The notes under the pieces are model-generated. The model was not told the DNA's origin, searched no databases, and worked only from the letters and a program-made list of their open reading frames with translations. Shown piece by piece: positions 24,724-36,070 of a stretch of DNA of 64,000 nt (its first letter is position 1; every line of letters begins with the position of its first letter). This stretch comes from Zychaea mexicana (taxonomy: Eukaryota; Mucoromycota; Mucoromycetes; Mucorales; Lichtheimiaceae): the NCBI RefSeq assembly GCF_025766255.1, contig NW_026516688.1, positions 418,799-482,798 of the forward strand, read 5' to 3'. Both the position numbers and the translations under genes were made by a program.

Positions 24724-27700
24724 CTACTCGCCAAGAGGGACCAAAGGATCAAGCACTTCAGGAATGTTGGTGGAGGTGGTTACGGAATCAAGATGGAGAT
24801 CGTTGAAATCGGCAGAATCGGTGACAATGTTGGAGGCGGAATCGGATGGCGGTGATGGTGGTGGAAGGCGGTTGTCGAGCCATTTCAAAAATTGTTGGCC
24901 GAGTTCTGGGTCGTCTGCTGCTGCTATGAAATCCTCTTCAGGATGGCAGAGGATGTCAATATCCAACATCAACTTGGCAAGGGCAGGCCAGTGAGTGGAC
25001 CAGAAGGTGAGAGCAGGGTGTAGTGGTGCGTCGTGTTTTCGAGCACGGGGTTGGTGGCGAGGAAGACAGTTGAGGAGGTAGTCGATGACGTTTGGCTCTA
25101 CTTGTGGATCGAGATCAAGACGTGTTGCAGCATCTAAGCAATAATGAGGTGGTGGTGGCTGGTGCGGTTGTCGAAACAATTGAAGCATTGCTGAGGTTTT
25201 CCAGGCAGCCAACCCATCCGCCAGTGGATGAGTCGACTCCTTTCCCTTGAAGTCATGGGAAGCCACAAGACAGGATAAACACTAAGATCCAAACGACAAG
25301 CAGAGATGAGGATACCACCGTGGTGGGCATTGCGGCGGCGAGACAAGTGTTCCAAGCACATATCCCGTACTGTGGATTTATAGGCACCAGTAGGTAAGGA
25401 ATCTCTGGGCTTGGGAAGAGCGAGCCAAAGCTTGTTTTGCTTGAGTTTGGGGAGCAGGTGGAAGCGTTTGTTGGTGACGGCAGGTGCAAGAATCGGCAAG
25501 AGCGCGTCATCAGGCAAGAACTGCAAACGCAAGAGGAACTTGGTGCCAAGGATGGTGATCCGTTCGCCCATAGTCGGAAGATCAGCCATGTGGCGAAATA
25601 CGATTGTTGATGCTTTGCTGTGGCCGCCAAAGAGCATGCGCAGGCAGGTGTCTTGTGCGCGGTTGAGCTGATCGACTTCGCGTTTCAAGAAACGGGTAAT
25701 CGCAAGACCATATTCGAACTTGGGGCGTATAAATGTCTTGTATAAGCGGACGGCGAGGTGGCGAGGAAAACCTGCAGGACTGCAACCGAGTTGGTGTAAG
25801 ACACGCATGGCGGTGAGTGTGCTGCTGGTGTTGCGTTGGATTAGCATGCCAGCATCAATTGCACCATAGACATTAAAAGGTATGCCTAGGTAAACAAAGG
25901 ATGCGGCGTTGACGATCGGGTAGTTGTAGAGGTGATAAGTGGCAGGTGTTGATGACGAGTTGATGATGATGCATTTGGCTGGGTTCCATCGATATCTGTG
26001 TTGCAAGGAATGTCGTTCTGCGCGTACAAGAAGTCGAGGCATAGTATCGGGAGTAGCAATGATGGCAACGTCGTCGGCGTAAAGAAGTGCATTGATCCAG
26101 CGGCCTGCAATTGGACGAGAGGCTTGACTATAAGAGAGAGGGGGAGAGGGGAGGAAATCAGTATCACTTTCGTGTTCGGAATCGGATGTGTATAGAGGGT
26201 CACGCAGCATAGCTGGTAGGGAGTTAATATATAAAGAGTACAAGTGGGGGGAGAGGATGGAGCCTTGTAGGACACCAGTTCGAGGAGAAAAACGGCGAGA
26301 AACAGAGCCAGCAATGAGGACTTCAATGTATACGTCATCAAATAGACTTTGCAACAATCCAAGGAGAGCAGGGGGAGCATCACATTCGAGAGCGCGCCAA
26401 ACAATAGCACGATCGACTGTGTCATAGGCAGATTTGATATCCAAAAAGGCAATAACCGGATCTTGGCCAGTAGCACGGCGATGGCGGACAGCAAGTTCAT
26501 GCAAACAGAGGGCTTGATCCAGGGCACTGCGCTGGGGACGGAAACCACCTTGGGCCAGATCCAAGGGAGGGGAAGCTGTATGGAGGGAGGGGGTAAGACA
26601 AATTTCCATGACCTTTCGCAAGACCGAAGTCAAGCTAATTGGTCGATAGTTCGCAGGGTCAGTGGTATCACCTTTCTTGTGCAACGGGATTACCTGAGCA
26701 ACTCGCCATGCCACCGGTGTGTGAGACCAGCGCCAGCAGAGTTGGTAGAGCTGTGTGAGGATGGGGGAAAGCAAAGAAACAATGGGTGACAGCATTTCTG
26801 CTCGTAAATGGTCAAGACCAGGGGCTTTTCTTCTAGCTACTGAGGTTAGTGCACTTTCTACGGATTGGACGGTGAATGGACAATCGTCATCTATGTCATG
26901 TGGACCAGAGGGACGAGGTGGTGATCCAGCACGCAGGTTTGGGAGGAATTGGCCAGCATACACCGTCTCTAAATGACGAGCCATTTTATTAGCAGCCACT
27001 TCGGGTCCTGCTGGATCTGTGAATGTGGGGCTTTTTGTGCGGTGGTGGCGAATCCGTTTGATCGTTGCGGTAGTACGAGAAAAATCATCTGTTGCAAGAC
27101 GGTGGCAAAAATCCTTCCACGTCTGATACTTACGTTGCCGTACGAGGGATTTGAACTTTTCTACGGCTGTCTGGTGTTTTTCATACCATGCTGCTCGTGT
27201 GAGGCCGTCGCTGCGTGTCCATTGGCGATAACAATGCTCTCGATCCTGAAATGCTGATTCTAACTCATCATTCCAAAACCACTTGTTACCTATTTTGCTT
27301 TTGGTTTGCACCTCTACAGATTGATTTAGTGAGGAGTGGATTGCTGATGTCAAATCTGCTGCTAGTTGATCCAAATCCGGTTGGATAGTATCATTATCCA
27401 AAGCAAGCTGGATGGACTGTCGGACATGTTCAAGGTTAGCACTGCATTTGGAGAGATACTTTTCTAGGTATTTGGAATCAGTAAGACGGCTGAGCTTCCA
27501 TAGCTGTCTTGGATGATTTGGTGGCGGAATAATAGGAACGGTGGATGGGAGGCGGAAAGATAGGGTAACAGGCTTGTGATCAGAGTTGAGGTCAATGTCA
27601 GTGTCTACATATATAGTTGCATCATCCAAAGGGCTATCTGCTAAAAAAAAATCGACGATACTTCTGCGGGATTGAGCTGCATCTCGTGAAATATAAGTAT

Positions 27701-28265
27701 ACTGTCCATAAGATAAAGAGCTATTGAGGCATTCAAGGCCGTGTTCAATTACAAAGTTATTTAGAGCGTATCCTCGGTTAGTAGATGTGTGATCACCAAA
27801 TAACTCATGACGAGCATTGAGATCACCACAAATGATGGTGTTTTGTGAGGTGTTAGTAGTGAGTGGGAGATCGTTTAGGATATCGATGGCAGCAGAGTCA
27901 CTTAAAGTGCCATGGCCATCGGGAGGGAGGTAGAGACAGTGGATGAGGGTATTTGCGACTTGACAAGATAATATATAAGGGGAAGAGTTGGGGAGGACGG
28001 TGATAGGGTACGGGCAATCGGGATGAACTAAAAGAGACACGCCCATCGACCCGCGATAGGAGTTATCTACTTTCTTACCATATATATGATACTGCGTCCA
28101 GTCTGTTGGGTACCTGCTTGGTGACAAAAGCCAGGTTTCGGTTAAAAAGATGAGGGTGGATGTTGAGAGTAAGGAGGTGGCGGTATTAATGAGTTGTTTT
28201 TCGAGCCCATTGGCATTCCATAATGTAATCGTAATATTATTGTCTATATTGTTAATATTACTCAT
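24724..28265 (-). pseudogene. ORF2 of copy C, single late frameshift
   Basis: Open for 1043 codons from MSNINNIDNN, covering the complete endonuclease and RT domains. A 1-nt deletion near 25141 then throws the CCHC knuckle and the last ~140 codons out of frame; the tail is readable at 25136-24724. Otherwise nearly identical to copy D. Confidence 0.88.
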
Positions 28266-28273
28266 GATTATTA

Positions 28274-29986
28274 TTATTGGGGGGTGGTGTTGGATTCGGA
28301 GGTTGTTGATGCATCATCCATATCCTCATCATCTTTTTGTTGAGAGGAGGGAGATTGTGGTTGCAGCAATGCTGCTGCATTGTTGGTGGCGGGAGAGGTG
28401 GTGGCATCATCGTCTGTTTTTGGAGATGCTAAGCACTCCTCAACATCTTTTTCGGTGATCCATTACTGTTGACAGAAGCTACGGGCGATGGCTACTTTAA
28501 TGTGGCGGGTTTTAACAAAGTTAATAGCACGAAGACATGTGTTACGGAAAATGATGGCAGCTTGGTTAGTACGCTCTTCATTCGTTTTCTCTGCAAATGC
28601 AGGATCACGCACGACAGAAGGGCTCTTGGGATCAAAGTCGTCAAATGGTTCTACTCCTCTACGGCTGAGGGCAGCAACAAATTCAGCCTCATAGTCATTG
28701 TGAATCAGGATACCTGCTACACCACGGTCTGGAAAGTGAATATCCAACACGCGCGAGTTGTCTATTTTCAGCTGGCGCAAGGTATTACGCAGCTGTTTAA
28801 TCGTCATACGGTGCTTCTGGTGAAGGTAGAGAAATTTAAATCCACTTTCAGACATGGGGGCGAGGCGACGAGCTGCAGCGCGCACTTGGCGAGTGGAAGG
28901 CTTTTTAGGGCCAACCTTTCGTGCTGCCATTTGTGCGTAGGATACCGTGGTGGTGGTAGATGGTGGAGGTGGCGATGATCGTTGTTGTTGTTGGGGGTTC
29001 GAGGGTGTGGTGGAAGCAGGCTTATCACTAGGTGCTGCGGGTGGTGAAGTAGTGGCGTATTTGGATGCTGATGATCCACTAGCTACGGCTGTTTTTTGAC
29101 CGCGCAAAAGTGCAAGCTCTTGCTCCAGTGCCGCATTCTGTAGCTGCAACTTTTTGTTAGTATCGGTCAGTTGTGATACCTGTTCACGGAGGGCAGCAAT
29201 TTCCGCAAACTGCTCGTCATGCTTGTCAAGGCGCTTATGGATGGCCTGCAAATATTCAGGCAACTGAGGGAAGTCATGGATAAAAGTGTCCATGCCTTCT
29301 GTTACCTGTTCGGGTATATCCTCTGCCCATTCTTGCTGCTGCTGTTGGGGTTCCTGTGCCATCTGTTGCTTAGCATCAGCAATGGCGGCTACAAAGGGGA
29401 GATGACCGAAATGGCCATTGCAATTATTGCAGTGTAACATTGGGGCAGGGGGCTCATACAAGGCGTTAGTATCCTGTGCAAGCACGATGTTACCTAGAGT
29501 CTTGCAGGTGGGACAGGCAATATTGGCCTAGGTGCTAGTGAAATCAGCTCCGAACTGTACACTAAAATTAGTAGCGAGCTGTTCTTTTTGCAAAAGGCCT
29601 TTTTGGTTGACTATGGTTTTTTCTTTTTCTTCAGCTGTATTGCCTGCTGAATAGGGCTTTGGTTTCGTTGTTTGGCGTATTTTTCTGACTGGCAGGTCTG
29701 CGCCCATGTCGAAGGGTGAATTTGGTGGTGAGGGGCGTGAGGTGTTGAGGCGGTTCTTTTTGACTGAGGGGATTCGAGATAGGCGAGATGGAATGAGCGA
29801 TTGACGAATGCGCTTTTTACTCGCAGATGAAGGTAGTAGCGTGTCGAGCTTGAGCTGGGGAGTATGACGCTGTATTGCTTTTGGCTGTACGGTGCGTGTA
29901 GCTGGAGCTATCGTTGCTAGAAGTTTTGGGGAATTTGTTGGTGAAAGTGGTGGTTTTTGGGTGGTTTTGGTGTTGTTTTCGCTCAA
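28274..29986 (-). pseudogene. ORF1 of copy C, two premature stops
   Basis: Frame-preserved relative of copy A ORF1, with CAG-to-TAG at about 29528 (just before the CPTC zinc-ribbon cysteines) and CAA-to-TAA at about 28463 (in the CQQQW motif). No indel seen. Confidence 0.85.
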
Positions 29987-30030
29987 TTTGGTAATTTTTC
30001 AAAAAAGTGAGGAATAGGGGAAAGAGAGCA

Positions 30031-30047
30031 TGCCGTGATAGTATAGT
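30031..30047 (+). repeat. tRNA-His 5' fragment between copies C and D (J3)
   Basis: TGCCGTGATAGTATAGT, perfect copy of the tRNA-His start. Confidence 0.92.
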
Positions 30048-30396
30048 TGAAAGTGTTTTATTAAAGGGCAATAGTGAGCCGCATCAAGAACTTGACATAT
30101 GCTCGCCCAAACGAAAGAACAATGGATGGTGTCACAGCTAGCTGCATAAAAACCTCTGGGTGCACGGACGAGAGGGAAAAAGGTTAAGGGGGTATTGGAA
30201 GGGGGGAGACAAGTGAGCGGTGTCACGGAAGAGTGGTAGAAAATTCGTTGGGAGGGGGGATAAAATATAATCTTTTTTTTTTTTTTTGTATTTTTTCTTT
30301 TTTTTTTTTTGTTATTTTCTGCTTTTTCGGTTTTTTTGCTTTGTTTTTTTTTTTTGTTGATATAAATAATAGTATATACAAATAAATGGAGCTTAC

Positions 30397-33300
30397 CTAC
30401 TCGCCAAGAGGGACCAAAGGATCAAGCACTTCGGGAATGTTGGTGGAGGTGGTTACGGAATCAAGATGGAGATCGGTGAAATCGGCGGAATCGGTGACAA
30501 TGTTGGAGGCGGAATCGGATGGCGGTGATGGTGGTGGAAGGCGGTTGTCGAGCCATTTCAAAAATTGTTGGCCGAGTTCTGGGTCGTCTGCTGCTGCTGT
30601 GAAATCCTCTTCAGGATGGCAGAGGATGTCAATATCCAACATCAACTTGGCAAGGGCAGGCCAGTGAGTGGACCAGAAGGTGAGAGCAGGGTGTGGTGGT
30701 GCGTCGTGTTTTTGAGCGCGGGGTTGGCGGCGAGGAAGACGGTTGAGGAGGTAGTCGATGACGTTTGGCTCTACTTGTGGATCGAGATCAAGACGTGTTG
30801 CAGCGTCCAAGCAATAGATGAGGTGGTGGCGGCTGGTGCGGTTGTCGAAACAATTGAAGCATTGCTGAGGTTTTCCAGGCAGCCAACCCATCCGCCAGCG
30901 GATGAGTCGACTCCTTTCCCTTGAAGTCATGGGAAGCCACAAGATAGGATCAACACCAAGATCCAAACGACAAGCAGAGATGAGGATACCACCGTGGTGG
31001 GCATTGCGGCGGCGAGACAAGTGTTCCAAGCGCATATCCCGTACTGTGGATTTATAGGCACCAGCAGGTAAGGAATCTCTGGGCTCGGGAAGAGCGAGCC
31101 AAAGCTTGTTTTGCTTGAGTTTGGGGAGCAGGTGGAAGCGTTTGTTGGTGACGGCAGGTGCAAGAATCGGCAAGAGCGCGTCATCAGGCAAGAACTGCAA
31201 ACGCAGGAGGAACTTGGTGCCAAGGATGGTGATCCGTTCGCCCATAGTCGGAAGATCGGCCATGTGGCGAAATACGATTGTTGATGCTTTGCTGTGGCCG
31301 CCAAAGAGCATGCGCAGGCAGGTGTCTTGTGCGCGGTTGAGCTGATCGACTTCGCGTTTCAAGAAACGGGTAATCGCAAGACCATATTCAAACTTGGGGC
31401 ATATAAATGTCTTGTATAAGCGGACGGTGAGGTGGCGAGGAAAACCTGCAGGACTGCAACCGAGTTGGTGTAAGACACGCATGGCGGTGAGTGTGCTGCT
31501 GGTGTTGCGTTGGATTAGCATGCCAGCATCAATTGCACCATAGACATTAAAAGGTATGCCTAGGTAAACAAAGGATGCGGCGTTGACGATCGGGTAGTTG
31601 TAGAGGTGATAAGTGGCAGGTGTTGATGACGAGTTGATGATGATGCATTTGGCTGGGTTCCATCGATATCTGTGTTGCAAGGAATGTCGTTCTGCGCGTA
31701 CAAGAAGTCGAGGCATAGTATCGGGAGTAGCAATGATGGCAACGTCGTCGGCGTAAAGAAGTGCATTGATCCAGCGGCCTGCAATTGGACGAGAGGCTTG
31801 ACTATAAGAGAGAGGGGGAGAGGGGAGGAAATCAGTATCACTTTCGTGTTCGGAATCGGATGTGTATAGAGGGTCACGCAGCATAGCTGGTAGGGAGTTA
31901 ATATATAAAGAGTACAAGTGGGGGGAGAGGATGGAGCCTTGTAGGACACCAGTTCGAGGAGAAAAACGGCGAGAAACAGAGCCAGCAATGAGGACTTCAA
32001 TGTATACGTCATCAAATAGACTTTGCAACAATCCAAGGAGAGCAGGGGGAGCATCACATTCGAGAGCGCGCCAAACAATAGCACGATCGACTGTGTCATA
32101 GGCAGATTTGATATCCAAAAAGGCAATAACCGGATCTTGGCCAGTGGCACGGCGATGGCGGACAGCAAGTTCATGCAGGCAGAGGGCTTGATCCAGGGCA
32201 CTGCGCTGGGGACGAAAACCACCTTGAGCCAAATCCAACGGAGGGGAAGCAGTGTGTAGGGAGGGTGTGAGGCAGATTTCCATGACCTTTCGCAAGACTG
32301 AAGTCAAGCTAATGGGTCGATAGTTCGCAGGGTCAGTGGTATCACCTTTCTTGTGCAACGGGATTACCTGAGCAACTCGCCATGCCACCGGTGTGTGAGA
32401 CCAGCGCCAGCAGAGTTGGTAGAGCTGTGTGAGGATGGGGGAAAGCAAAGAAACAATGGGTGACAGCATTTCTGCTCGTAAATGGTCAAGACCAGGGGCT
32501 TTTCTTCTAGCTACTGAGGTTAGTGCACTTTCTACGGATTGGACGGTGAATGGACAATCATCATCTATATCATGGGGGCCAGGGGGACGAGGTGGTGATC
32601 CAGCACGCACGTTCGGGAGAAATTGACCAGCATACACCGTTTCTAAATGACGTGCCATTTTAGTGGCAGCCACTTCAGGTCCTGCTGGATCAGTGAAAGT
32701 GGGACTTTTGGTGCGGTGGTGGCGGATCCGTTTGATGGTTGCGGTGGTGCGGGAAAAATCATCGGTGGCAAGACGGTGGCAGAAATCCTTCCACGTCTGA
32801 TACTTACGTTGCCGTACGAGGGATTTGAACTTTTCTACGGCTGCTTGGTGTTTTTCATACCATGCTGCTCGTGTGAGGCCGTTGCTGCGTGTCCATTGGC
32901 GATAACAATGCTCTCGATCCTGAAAAGCTGATTCTAACTCATCATTCCAAAACCATTTGTTACCTATTTTGCTTTTGGTTTGCACCTCCACAGATTGATT
33001 TAGTGAGGAGTGGATTGCTGATGTCAAATCTACTGCTAGTTGATCCAAATCCGGTTGGATAGTATCATTATCCAAAGCAAGCTGGATGGACTGTCGGACA
33101 TGTTCAAGGTTAGCACTGCATTTGGCTAGATACTTTTCCAGGTATTTTGAATCAGCAAGACGGCTGAGCTTCCATAGCTGTCTTGGATGATTAGGTGGCG
33201 GAATAATAGGAACTGTGGATGGGAGGCGGAAAGATAGGGTAACAGGCTTGTGATCAGAGTTGAGGTCAATGTCGGTGTCTACATACATAGTTGCATCATC

Positions 33301-33939
33301 CAAAGGGCTATCTGCTAAAAAAAGATCGACGATACTTCTGCGGGATTGAGCTGCATCTCGTGAAATATAAGTATACTGTCCATACGATAAAGAGCTATTG
33401 AGGCATTCAAGGCCGTGTTCAATTACAAAGTTATTTAGAGCGTATCCTCGGTTAGTAGATGTGTGATCACCAAATAACTCATGACGAGCATTGAGATCAC
33501 CACAAATGATGGTGTTTTGTGAGGTGTTAGTAGTGAGTGGGAGATCGTTTAGGATATCGATGGCAGCAGAGTCACTTAAAGTGCCATGGCCATCGGGAGG
33601 GAGGTAGAGACAGTGGATGAGGGTATTTGCGACTTGACAAGATAATATATAAGGGGAAGAGTTGGGGAGGACGGTGATAGGGTACGGGCAATCGGGATGA
33701 ACTAAAAGAGACACGCCCATCGACCCGCGATAGGAGTTATCTACTTTCTTACCATATATATGATACTGCGTCCAGTCTGTGGGGTACCTGCTTGGTGACA
33801 AAAGCCAGGTTTCGGTTAAAAAGATGAGGGTGGATGTTGAGAGTAAGGAGGTGGCGGTATTAATGAGTTGTTTTTCGAGCCCATTGGCATTCCATAATGT
33901 AATCGTAATATTATTGTCTATATTGTTAATATTACTCAT
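30397..33939 (-). CDS. ORF2 of copy D: AP-like endonuclease plus reverse transcriptase, intact 1180 aa
   Basis: Enzyme for target-primed reverse transcription. Residues ~1-240 are an exonuclease-endonuclease-phosphatase fold: TLWNANGLEK, FLTETWLL, ICGDLNARHELFG and LNSDHKPVTLSF supply the Asn, Glu, Asp-x-Asn and Ser-Asp-His catalytic positions. The RT spans about 480-780: ARRKAPGLDHL, IPLHKKGDTTDPANYRPISL, GGFRPQRSALDQ, VIAFLDIKSAYDTVDR, GVLQGSILSPHLYSLYIN and the catalytic box LLYADDVAIIA. The C-terminal ~350 residues hold a CCHC-type knuckle (CFNCFDNRTSRHHLIYC) and no RNase H that I can see. The start ATG is 8 nt after the ORF1 stop, suggesting reinitiation or coupled translation. The clade (L1/Tad/I-like) is not decidable by eye. 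Confidence 0.93.
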   Translation of the reverse strand: MSNINNIDNNITITLWNANGLEKQLINTATSLLSTSTLIFLTETWLLSPSRYPTDWTQYHIYGKKVDNSYRGSMGVSLLVHPDCPYPITVLPNSSPYILSCQVANTLIHCLYLPPDGHGTLSDSAAIDILNDLPLTTNTSQNTIICGDLNARHELFGDHTSTNRGYALNNFVIEHGLECLNSSLSYGQYTYISRDAAQSRRSIVDLFLADSPLDDATMYVDTDIDLNSDHKPVTLSFRLPSTVPIIPPPNHPRQLWKLSRLADSKYLEKYLAKCSANLEHVRQSIQLALDNDTIQPDLDQLAVDLTSAIHSSLNQSVEVQTKSKIGNKWFWNDELESAFQDREHCYRQWTRSNGLTRAAWYEKHQAAVEKFKSLVRQRKYQTWKDFCHRLATDDFSRTTATIKRIRHHRTKSPTFTDPAGPEVAATKMARHLETVYAGQFLPNVRAGSPPRPPGPHDIDDDCPFTVQSVESALTSVARRKAPGLDHLRAEMLSPIVSLLSPILTQLYQLCWRWSHTPVAWRVAQVIPLHKKGDTTDPANYRPISLTSVLRKVMEICLTPSLHTASPPLDLAQGGFRPQRSALDQALCLHELAVRHRRATGQDPVIAFLDIKSAYDTVDRAIVWRALECDAPPALLGLLQSLFDDVYIEVLIAGSVSRRFSPRTGVLQGSILSPHLYSLYINSLPAMLRDPLYTSDSEHESDTDFLPSPPLSYSQASRPIAGRWINALLYADDVAIIATPDTMPRLLVRAERHSLQHRYRWNPAKCIIINSSSTPATYHLYNYPIVNAASFVYLGIPFNVYGAIDAGMLIQRNTSSTLTAMRVLHQLGCSPAGFPRHLTVRLYKTFICPKFEYGLAITRFLKREVDQLNRAQDTCLRMLFGGHSKASTIVFRHMADLPTMGERITILGTKFLLRLQFLPDDALLPILAPAVTNKRFHLLPKLKQNKLWLALPEPRDSLPAGAYKSTVRDMRLEHLSRRRNAHHGGILISACRLDLGVDPILWLPMTSRERSRLIRWRMGWLPGKPQQCFNCFDNRTSRHHLIYCLDAATRLDLDPQVEPNVIDYLLNRLPRRQPRAQKHDAPPHPALTFWSTHWPALAKLMLDIDILCHPEEDFTAAADDPELGQQFLKWLDNRLPPPSPPSDSASNIVTDSADFTDLHLDSVTTSTNIPEVLDPLVPLGE

Positions 33940-33947
33940 GATTATTA

Positions 33948-35659
33948 TTATTGGGGGGTGGTGTTGGATTCGGAGGTTGTTGATGCATCATCCATATCCT
34001 CATCATCTTTTTGTTGAGAGGAGGGAGATTGTGGTTGCAGCAATGCTGCTGCATTGTTGGTGGCGGGAGAGGTGGTGGCATCATCGTCTGTTTTTGGAGA
34101 TGCTAAGCACTCCTCAACATCTTTTTCGGTGATCCATTGCTGTTGACAGAAGCTACGGGCGATGGCTACTTTAATGGGGCGCGTTTTAACAAAGTTAATA
34201 GCACGAAGACATGTGTTACGGAAAATGATGGCAGCTTGGTTAGTACGCTCTTCATTCGTTTTCTCTGCAAATGCAGGATCACGCACAACAGAAGGGCTCT
34301 TGGGATCAAAGTCGTCAAATGGTTCTACTCCTCTACGGCTGAGGGCAGCAACAAATTCAGCCTCATAGTCATTGTGAATCAGGATACCTGCTACACCACG
34401 GTCTGGAAAGTGAATATCCAACACGTGCGAGTTGTCTATTTTCAGCTGGCGCAAGGTATTACGCAGCTGTTTAATCGTCATACGGTGCTTCTGGTGAAGG
34501 TAGAGAAATTTAAATCCACTTTCAGACGTGGGGGCGAGGCGACGAGCTGCAGCGCGCACTTGGCGAGTGGAAGGCTTTTTAGGGCCAACCTTTCGTGCTC
34601 CATTTGTGCGTAGGATACCGTGGTGGTGGTAGTTGTTGGAGGTGGCGATGATCGTTGTTGTTGTTGGGGGTTCGAGGGTGTGGTGGAAGCAGGCTTATCA
34701 CTAGGTGCTGCGGGTGATGAAGTAGTGGCGTATTTGGATGCTGATGATCCACTAGCTACGGCTGTTTTTTGACCGCGCAAAAGTGCAAGCTCTTGCTCCA
34801 GTGCCGCATTCTGTAGCTGCAACTTTTTGTTAGTATCGGTCAGTTGTGATACCTGTTCACGGAGGGCAGCAATTTCCGCAAACTGCTCGTCATGCTTGTC
34901 AAGGCGCTTATGGATGGCCTGCAAATATTCTGGCAACTGGGGGAAGTCATGGATGAAGGTGTCCATGCCTTCTGTTACCTGTTCGGGCATATCCTCTGCC
35001 CATTCTTGCTGCTGCTGTTGGGGTTCCTGTGCCATCTGTTGCTTAGCATCAGCAATGGCGGCTACAAAGGGGAGATGACCGAAATGGCCATTGCAATTAT
35101 TGCAGTGTAACATTGGGGCAGGGGGCTCATACAAGGCGTTAGTATCCTGTGCAAGCACGATGTTACCTAGAGTCTTGCAGGTGGGACAGGCAATATTGGC
35201 CTGGGTGCTAGTGAAATCAGCTCCGAACTGTACACTAAAATTAGTAGCAAGCTGTTCTTTTTGCAAAAGGCCTTTTTGGTTGACCATGGTTTTTTCTTTT
35301 TCTTCAGCTGTATTGCCTGCTGAATAGGGCTTTGGTTTCGTTGTTTGGTGTACTTTTCTGACTGGCAGGTCTGCGCCCATGTCGGAGGGTGAATTTGGTG
35401 GTGAGGGGCGTGAGGTGTTGAGGCGGTTCTTTTTGACTGAGGGGATTCGAGATGGGCGAGATGGAATGAGCGATTGACGAATGCGCTTTTTACTCGCAGA
35501 TGAAGGTAGTAGCGTATCGAGCTTGAGCTGGGGAGTATGACGCTGTATTGCTTTTGGCTGTACGGTGCGTGTAGCTGGAGCTATCGTTGCTAGAAGTTTT
35601 GGGGAATTTGTTGGTGAAAGTGGTGGTTTTTGGGTGGTTTTGGTGTTGTTTTCGCTCAA
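33948..35659 (-). pseudogene. ORF1 of copy D, single 1-nt deletion
   Basis: Reads from LSENNTK (TTG) to about 34600, where one base is missing relative to the other copies (GCTCCATT for GCTGCCATT). The frame then continues in another register to the stop at 33948. The zinc-ribbon pair, coiled coil and conserved C-terminal block are all present. First in-frame ATG is about codon 93. Confidence 0.85.
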
Positions 35660-35703
35660 TTTGGTAATTTTTCAAAAAAGTGAGGAATAGGGGAAAGAGA
35701 GCA

Positions 35704-35720
35704 TGCCGTGATAGTATAGT
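35704..35720 (+). repeat. tRNA-His 5' fragment between copies D and E (J4)
   Basis: TGCCGTGATAGTATAGT, perfect copy of the tRNA-His start. Confidence 0.92.
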
Positions 35721-35755
35721 TGAAAGTGTTTTATTAAAGGGCAATAGTGAGCCGC

Positions 35756-35769
35756 GTCAAGAACTTGAC
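35756..35769 (-). other. Predicted 3'-terminal RNA hairpin of copy E
   Basis: A near-perfect inverted repeat, six base pairs with a 2-nt loop (or five with a 4-nt loop), 35-48 nt from the element 3' end. The equivalent in every copy and in element F keeps pairing with different bases, which suggests a structure read by the element's own reverse transcriptase. Confidence 0.5.
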
Positions 35770-36070
35770 ATATGCTCGCCCAAACGAAAGAACAATGGAT
35801 GGTGTCACAGCTAGCTGCATAAAAACCTCTGGGTGCACGGACGAGAGGGAAAAAGGTTAAGGGGGTATTGGAAGGGGGGAGACAAGTGAGCGGTGTCACG
35901 GAAGAGTGGTAGAAAATTCGTTGGGAGGGGGGATAAAATATAATCTTTTTTTTTTTTTTTGTATTTTTTCTTTTTTTTTTTTTTGTTATTTTCTGCTTTT
36001 TCGGTTTTTTTGCTTTGTTTTTTTTTTTTGTTGATATAAATAATAGTATATACAAATAAATGGAGCTTAC

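Larger units (their letters stand above)
24378..30030 (-). mobile_element. Site-specific non-LTR retrotransposon copy C
   Basis: 5653 bp between J2 and J3, full length, with the internal A-rich 3' UTR tract at 24606-24683 (plus-strand T runs). 3' hairpin GTCAA/TTGAC at 24413-24426. Confidence 0.9.
30048..35703 (-). mobile_element. Site-specific non-LTR retrotransposon copy D (best preserved)
   Basis: 5656 bp between J3 and J4. Sense-strand layout: a short 5' UTR of about 44 nt from the tRNA junction to ORF1; ORF1; an 8-nt gap; ORF2; then a ~350-nt 3' UTR with an internal A-rich tract (30272-30356 as plus-strand T runs). The 3' end is unique and not poly(A): a hairpin at 30083-30096, an AATAAA, and the terminal CTTTCA. 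ORF2 is intact. Only one base is missing from ORF1. Confidence 0.93.

Noticed and set aside
35490..35744. 84-codon open frame running from the 3' end of one copy across the tRNA stub into the next (also seen at the other junctions)
   Set aside because: It overlaps ORF1 in another register, depends on the chance joining of two copies, and has no protein-like features.
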